Shown piece after piece: positions 13,609 to 18,648 of a stretch of 18,648 nucleotides of DNA; position 1 is the first letter of the stretch; every line of letters begins with the position of its first letter. Source of the stretch: an uncultured Bacteroidales bacterium (GTDB lineage: Bacteria > Bacteroidota > Bacteroidia > Bacteroidales > Bacteroidaceae); assembly GCA_947367415.1 (NCBI GenBank), contig CANBEE010000014.1:1-18648 (forward strand), read 5' to 3'. The translations under genes were made by a program, and so were the position numbers. The notes below the pieces were generated by a model. It was not told the DNA's origin. It saw only the letters and a list, made by a program, of their open reading frames with translations, and searched no databases.

Positions 13609-15969
13609 CTACCCCAACACCCTGAAACGAGCAAACTTTAGGAGCAGTTGTTTCTCGCCAGCATTCTCGAAACGGATAAGTGCTTTTGTGTTCTCACCAG
13701 TTCCCTCCACCTTGATTACTTCGCCTACCCCGAAACGTTCGTGTTCGATATGCTGCCCGGGCGAAAGTTGCGCTACACGTGCAGCCCCTCCACCAGCGTT
13801 AGTAGACACTAAACGACGGGACGTGGGCACAGTCTCTATAACACTCATTTTCTGAGGAGTATGAGCACTTTGATACCCTCTACTATTCTGAGTACTCTGT
13901 GTAGTACGCTCGCTAACAAACCTCGGTTTGTCCGATACACCCCATATATTGCGCGATGATGGAGAACTATCCCTGAACGGAGAGTCCATAAATGTCTTCT
14001 GTGCCTTCGGGAGTTCCATATACCCGGCATCGATATCCTTCAGGAACCTACTGGGCATGCCATACTCCACCTTGCCGTAGCGGAAACGGCTCTTGGCATA
14101 GGAGAGGAAGCAGCGCTTCTCGGCACGCGTAACAGCCACATAGAGCAGACGGCGCTCCTCCTCCATCTGTCGAGCACTATCGTAAGCCATCAAAGAAGGA
14201 AATAGTTGCTCCTCCATACCGACGATGAATACCGTATCAAACTCCAGTCCCTTGGCTGCATGCACAGTCATGAGGGTCACCTTATCGGTGTCGTCATCAT
14301 CGCTATCCTGATCGGTGAGCAGCGCCACATCGCTGAGGAAATCGGGAAGGCCAATAGCCTCCTCGCCCTCTTCCTGACGTGAGCGTACAAAGTCGTGCAT
14401 ACCATCCATCAGCTCCTGCACATTCTCCAAACGGCTTCGACCCTCTACCGTAGTATCCTGCATAAGGTCGGTCATAATGCCCGCCTCCTGTACCACCATG
14501 CGGCCTAGTTCGTAGGCATCGACCTTATCCACTTTCTCTATAAAGCGGTTCACGAGATTGTAGAAATTTGTAAGCTTGGTTATCGTACCTTTATTTACAG
14601 AGAGATCATACGCAGTAGGGGCACCAATTACGGCCCACAGGCTCACCCCATGGTCGGATGCTGCAGACAGAATTTTCCCCACCGTGGTGTCACCAATGCC
14701 ACGTGCCGGATAATTGATAATGCGCTTGAAAGCCTCCTCATCGTGCGGATTCACAGCCATACGAAAGTATGCTATCACATCCTTCACCTCCTTGCGTTGA
14801 TAAAAAGAAAGGCCTCCATATATGCGATATGGAATACCATTTTTGCGCAACACCTCCTCGAACACACGCGACTGTGCATTGGTACGATATAAAATAGCAA
14901 AGCTGTCGTTTCCCAAATTCTCGCGATGCTTGAGTGTCAGTATGCGACGTGCTACCATCTCGCCCTCCTCTACATCAGAGTATGCCTCAATCACACGAAG
15001 CGGTTCCCCCACTTCCTGACGTGAATAAACCTCCTTATGTATCTGCTCACGATTCTTGTCGATAAGACTGTTTGCCGCTCCTACAATCATTTGCGTAGAG
15101 CGGTAGTTCTCCTCCAGTTTGAACACTCGTGCATCGCTATACTGACGTGTAAACCCCAAGATGTTATCAATGTTCGCTCCACGGAACGAGTAGATACTCT
15201 GTGCATCATCACCCACCACACAGACCCGTTGGCGTGTCTGTGTGAGTTGCCAAACGATACAATGCTGCGCGTAGTTCGTGTCTTGATACTCATCAACAAG
15301 AACGTATGCAAACTGGGTGGCATAACGTTCCAATACCTCAGGATACTGTTTGAACAGCAAATACGTATAAAGCAAAATATCGTCAAAGTCCATCGCGCCA
15401 GCCTGACGGCATCGCTCCTGATAACGCAGATATATTTCTCGTGTCTGAGGCACCTTGGCCGAACGGTCATCAGCCACCGCCATAGCATCAGCAGCGTACA
15501 TTTGCGCCGTCATCAATTGATTCTTGGCATTCGAGATACGGCACTGAATCACATTGGGTTTGTACACCTTATCATCGAGCTGCATCTCCTTAATGATACT
15601 CTTGAGTAGGCTTTTCGAGTCTGTCTGGTCATAAATAGTAAAGTTTGGCGGGAATCCAATTTGCTCGGCCTCAGTACGCAATATACGCAGAAACATGCTG
15701 TGAAACGTACCCATCCACAAATAGCGAGCACGATGCTCCCCCACTCGTTTACCTATACGTTCGCGCATCTCGCGTGCTGCCTTGTTTGTAAATGTAAGGG
15801 CAAGTATGCGCCAAGGCTCCAATCCCTGTTCCATGAGGTGTGCTACCTTGTATGTAAGCACACGTGTCTTTCCCGACCCTGCACCTGCAATGACCAGCGA
15901 AGGTCCATCATTATACATCACAGCAGCCAATTGGCTTTCGTTAAGTTCGTTGCTTATATCGTTGTGCAT
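13609..15969 (-). CDS. UvrD/PcrA-type superfamily 1 DNA helicase
   Basis: This 786-residue ATP-driven 3'-5' helicase acts in nucleotide excision repair and replication-fork clearance. Motifs in order are Walker A AGAGSGKT (28-35, Lys34), LTFTNKAAREM (58-68), VDEYQDTN (225-232), GDDAQSIYSFRGA (253-265), LEENYRST (285-292), then TVHAAKGLEFDTVFI and LLYVAVTRAEKR in the C-terminal half. The final 50 residues (GQHIEHERFGVGEVIKVEG...) form the Tudor-like module found at the end of PcrA/UvrD. I chose ATG 15969 because it gives MHNDISNELNESQ, the usual opening; a TTG at 16008 would add 13 hydrophobic residues with no family match. It lies 35 bp after uvrA, so co-transcription is likely. Whether to call it uvrD or pcrA is a naming choice. 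Confidence 0.95.
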   Translation of the reverse strand: MHNDISNELNESQLAAVMYNDGPSLVIAGAGSGKTRVLTYKVAHLMEQGLEPWRILALTFTNKAAREMRERIGKRVGEHRARYLWMGTFHSMFLRILRTEAEQIGFPPNFTIYDQTDSKSLLKSIIKEMQLDDKVYKPNVIQCRISNAKNQLMTAQMYAADAMAVADDRSAKVPQTREIYLRYQERCRQAGAMDFDDILLYTYLLFKQYPEVLERYATQFAYVLVDEYQDTNYAQHCIVWQLTQTRQRVCVVGDDAQSIYSFRGANIDNILGFTRQYSDARVFKLEENYRSTQMIVGAANSLIDKNREQIHKEVYSRQEVGEPLRVIEAYSDVEEGEMVARRILTLKHRENLGNDSFAILYRTNAQSRVFEEVLRKNGIPYRIYGGLSFYQRKEVKDVIAYFRMAVNPHDEEAFKRIINYPARGIGDTTVGKILSAASDHGVSLWAVIGAPTAYDLSVNKGTITKLTNFYNLVNRFIEKVDKVDAYELGRMVVQEAGIMTDLMQDTTVEGRSRLENVQELMDGMHDFVRSRQEEGEEAIGLPDFLSDVALLTDQDSDDDDTDKVTLMTVHAAKGLEFDTVFIVGMEEQLFPSLMAYDSARQMEEERRLLYVAVTRAEKRCFLSYAKSRFRYGKVEYGMPSRFLKDIDAGYMELPKAQKTFMDSPFRDSSPSSRNIWGVSDKPRFVSERTTQSTQNSRGYQSAHTPQKMSVIETVPTSRRLVSTNAGGGAARVAQLSPGQHIEHERFGVGEVIKVEGTGENTKALIRFENAGEKQLLLKFARFRVLG

Positions 15970-16004
15970 TCCAAAAATATACGATAAAATAAAGAATAAG
16001 TCCG

Positions 16005-18648
16005 TCAATCCAAGTATTCCTTGAGGTAACGTGCGGTATAACTCTCAGGGCATTGAGCAACCTCTTCAGGAGTACCAGTCATGAGCAGACGGCCACCGCC
16101 ACGGCCTCCCTCTGGTCCCATATCAACGAGGTAATCTGCCATTTTGATGACGTCGAGGTTATGCTCAATAACAATGACGGTGTTACCCTTGTCGACAAGG
16201 CGTTGCAGCACGTTCATCAGTACACGGATATCCTCAAAGTGGAGTCCGGTAGTAGGCTCGTCCAGGATATAGAGAGTGTTGCCAGTGTCGCGTTTCGAGA
16301 GTTCTGTGGCAAGCTTAACACGCTGGCTCTCACCTCCTGAGAGCGTTGTAGAGGGCTGACCCAACTTAATGTAACCAAGACCCACATCTTGCAATACTTT
16401 AATCTTACTGAGGATAGCAGGTACATTCTCGAAGAACTCTACAGCGCGGTTGATGGTCATATCAAGAACATCAGCGATACTCTTTCCCTTGAAGCGTACC
16501 TCAAGAGTCTCGTGATTATAGCGTTTACCTTGGCATACCTCGCAGGGAATGAGCACATTGGGCAGGAAGTTCATCTCGACATTCTTATAACCATTGCCTC
16601 CGCATGCTTCACAACGTCCCCCACTAACATTAAAAGAGAAGCGACCAGGCTTGTAACCGCGAATCTTGGCTTCAGGAAGACTGACGAACAGGTTGCGGAT
16701 ATCACCAAAGACACCAGTATAAGTGGCAGGATTGGAGCGCGGAGTACGTCCCAGAGGTGACTGATCGACATTGACCACCTTGTCAATATGTTCGAGGCCT
16801 TCGATAGCCTTGTAGGGAAGCGGCTCGCGCAAAGAACGATAGAAGTGCTTAGAGAGAATAGGCTGCAAGGTGTCATTGATAAGCGACGACTTGCCCGATC
16901 CACTGACGCCGGTAACGCAAATGAGGGTGCCCAAGGGGAAGTCCACGTCGACACCCTTGAGGTTATTACCAGTCGCTCCAATGAGACGTAGTACATGGCC
17001 GTTACCCTTGCGACGCTCAGTGGGAACCTCAATCTTCATTTCACCATTGAGATACTGCGAGGTGAGGGTGTGGGTACGCAACATCTCATCTGGGGTGCCC
17101 ATGAAGACGACCTCACCGCCACGACGACCGGCATAAGGACCAAGGTCGATGACGTGGTCGGCAGCTAGCATCATGTCCTTATCGTGCTCGACAACAATAA
17201 CGGTGTTGCCTATATCGCGAAGCGACTTGAGCGAGTCAATGAGACGCTGATTGTCGCGCTGGTGCAAGCCAATACTAGGTTCGTCAAGGATATAGAGCAC
17301 ATTGACAAGCTGTGAGCCAATCTGCGTAGCAAGACGTATGCGCTGGCTCTCTCCGCCCGAAAGGGTCATCGAGGAGCGTGATAACGACAGGTAATCGAGT
17401 CCTACGTCGAGAAGGAAGCGTAAACGAGTATTGATTTCCTTGAGTATCTCTACTGCAATCTTCTGTTGGTTACCTTCAAGGCGAGTAACAGCAGTAGAAG
17501 TCCACTCATAAAGGTCGCTGATATCCATAGAGGCGAGCTCATGGATATTCTTATCGAGGATGCGGTAGTGCAGAGCCTCACGATTGAGGCGAGTGCCATG
17601 ACATGCAGGGCATACGGTGGTAGCAGAGAACTGATCAATCCATTTCTGCTGTGCTGCCGTGGGCTCTACATCATGTTCACTGAGGAAGTATTTCACGAGT
17701 CCATCATAAGAGATGAACATGTCGGACTCTTCGAGAATGGTAGTCTTCACCTTGATACGCTCGGGACAGCCGTAGAATATTTCTTCAAGCACACTCTCGT
17801 CAATCTCTTCAACAGGAGTCTTGAGCGTATATTCATAACGGGCGAGCAAGGCCTCAATAGTGCGAAAGATGAGGGTGTTCTTATAGCTTCCTAAAGGTAC
17901 AATGGCACCTTTATGTATGGAAATACTCTTGTCGGGAATAAGTTTATCGATATCGAGCTGCGTCACCTGGCCGAGGCCCTTACACTTGGGACAAGCACCC
18001 TGAGGTGAATTAAACGAAAAGTTATGTGGAGCCGGCTCCTTATACGAAAGGCCGGTAACAGGACACATCAGACGTTTACTGTAATGGCGCACCTCCCCAC
18101 TGTCCTTATCCATAATCATGATGAGCCCTTCGCCCTGAGTCATGGCATTCGCCACGCTTTCACGCAGACGTTTGTCATCCTTATCATCAACCTTGAGCTT
18201 ATCGACAACAACCTCGATATCATGGTTCTTGTAGCGGTCGAGACGCATACCGTGCATAACCTCGCGCACCTCACCATCGACACGCACATAGAGGAATCCC
18301 TTGCGGCGCACCTGCTCGAAGAGTTCACGGTAGTGTCCCTTACGGGCTTTGACAAGCGGAGCGAGAATGAAGATAGGCCTACTCTTATAATCTTTCAATA
18401 TAAGATCAATAATCTGATCCTCGGTATACTTGACCATCTTTTCACCTGAAGCATAAGAATAGGCTTCACCAGCTCGAGCAAAGAGCAGACGCAGATAATC
18501 GTACACCTCGGTAATGGTTCCTACGGTAGAACGAGGATTCTTGTTGGTAGTCTTCTGCTCGATGGAGATGACGGGAGAAAGACCGGTCACTTTATCGACA
18601 TCGGGACGCTGCATACCACCGAGGAAGTTACGAGCATAGGCCGAGAAG
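16005..18648 (-). CDS. uvrA: UvrABC system protein A, 5' end outside the window
   Basis: UvrA is the damage-sensing ABC-type ATPase of nucleotide excision repair. The visible part is about 880 residues and starts inside SAYARNFLGGMQRPDVDK; roughly 60-80 N-terminal residues, with the first Walker A, lie beyond 18648. Visible blocks are KNPRSTVGTITEVYDYLRL, the first ABC signature LSGGESQRIRLATQ followed by LYILDEPSIGLHQRD (about 17240-17365), the second Walker A GVSGSGKSS (about 16885-16915), and the second signature LSGGESQRVKLATE with LYILDEPTTGLH. The C-terminal zinc module is complete (CEAC and CEVC). The first one reads CPVTG then CPKC, lacking one of four cysteines (18051-18065). It ends RYLKEYLD at 16005. 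It probably forms an operon with the downstream helicase gene. Confidence 0.97.
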   Translation of the reverse strand, partial: FSAYARNFLGGMQRPDVDKVTGLSPVISIEQKTTNKNPRSTVGTITEVYDYLRLLFARAGEAYSYASGEKMVKYTEDQIIDLILKDYKSRPIFILAPLVKARKGHYRELFEQVRRKGFLYVRVDGEVREVMHGMRLDRYKNHDIEVVVDKLKVDDKDDKRLRESVANAMTQGEGLIMIMDKDSGEVRHYSKRLMCPVTGLSYKEPAPHNFSFNSPQGACPKCKGLGQVTQLDIDKLIPDKSISIHKGAIVPLGSYKNTLIFRTIEALLARYEYTLKTPVEEIDESVLEEIFYGCPERIKVKTTILEESDMFISYDGLVKYFLSEHDVEPTAAQQKWIDQFSATTVCPACHGTRLNREALHYRILDKNIHELASMDISDLYEWTSTAVTRLEGNQQKIAVEILKEINTRLRFLLDVGLDYLSLSRSSMTLSGGESQRIRLATQIGSQLVNVLYILDEPSIGLHQRDNQRLIDSLKSLRDIGNTVIVVEHDKDMMLAADHVIDLGPYAGRRGGEVVFMGTPDEMLRTHTLTSQYLNGEMKIEVPTERRKGNGHVLRLIGATGNNLKGVDVDFPLGTLICVTGVSGSGKSSLINDTLQPILSKHFYRSLREPLPYKAIEGLEHIDKVVNVDQSPLGRTPRSNPATYTGVFGDIRNLFVSLPEAKIRGYKPGRFSFNVSGGRCEACGGNGYKNVEMNFLPNVLIPCEVCQGKRYNHETLEVRFKGKSIADVLDMTINRAVEFFENVPAILSKIKVLQDVGLGYIKLGQPSTTLSGGESQRVKLATELSKRDTGNTLYILDEPTTGLHFEDIRVLMNVLQRLVDKGNTVIVIEHNLDVIKMADYLVDMGPEGGRGGGRLLMTGTPEEVAQCPESYTARYLKEYLD

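Noticed and set aside
15970..16008. TTG start for the helicase overlapping the uvrA stop
   Set aside because: The extra 13 residues (MTDLFFILSYIFG) match nothing in the family, and ATG 15969 gives the usual opening.
1..18648. tRNA, rRNA, insertion sequence, phage, toxin-antitoxin or defence genes
   Set aside because: I saw no transposase, integrase, nuclease-effector or tRNA-like sequence on either strand; genes or documented short gaps account for the window.

Overview
The window looks like a chromosomal segment of a Bacteroidales bacterium, most likely Prevotellaceae. Supporting signs are signal peptides ending in Ala followed by Gln, a TAnnTTTG-type promoter box, few Shine-Dalgarno sites, a pectate lyase with a type IX secretion-like tail, a fused Nfn-type oxidoreductase, and a glycine decarboxylase P-protein split into two subunits. 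The family placement is inference; no rRNA or other lineage marker is present.

Layout. (1) 1-3422, + strand: glycine cleavage genes gcvH, gcvPA and gcvPB. GC-rich palindromic repeats of one family lie on both sides of gcvH, and gcvPA/gcvPB overlap by 4 bp. (2) 3434-3469: a strong hairpin. (3) 3503-9256, + strand: three secreted carbohydrate-active proteins, namely a DUF2264 protein, a PL1-like pectate lyase and a GH2 beta-glucuronidase-like enzyme. No SusC/SusD pair is visible. (4) 9280-10421, + strand: a flavin reductase-like protein and a GNAT acetyltransferase, tightly spaced behind the GH2 gene. (5) 10422-11030: a decayed patch with a dispersed repeat, the 5' stub of a flavodoxin-fold reductase gene carrying a nonsense codon, and the 3' part of an alpha/beta hydrolase gene joined directly to it. 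(6) 11106-13585, + strand: a promoter, a fused NfnA-NfnB oxidoreductase, and a bidirectional terminator. (7) 13609-18648, - strand: uvrA (5' end outside the window) followed 35 bp later by a UvrD/PcrA helicase gene.

How the genes work together. GcvH, GcvPA and GcvPB decarboxylate glycine; gcvT and the L-protein gene are not in view. The lyase probably cuts a uronic-acid polymer outside the cell, and the DUF2264 and GH2 proteins, which lack the sorting tail, probably trim uronic-acid-bearing fragments in the periplasm. The Nfn-like fusion balances NADH, NADPH and ferredoxin. UvrA and the helicase act in nucleotide excision repair.

Most of the window is recognisable housekeeping and CAZyme content. 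I see no clearly new multi-gene system. The most unusual items are the precise two-gene fusion scar, a heptamer tandem repeat inside conserved gcvPB coding sequence, the repeat-encoded SENSEC linker in the Nfn fusion, the repeats around gcvH, and the small SusCD-less uronic-acid cluster.
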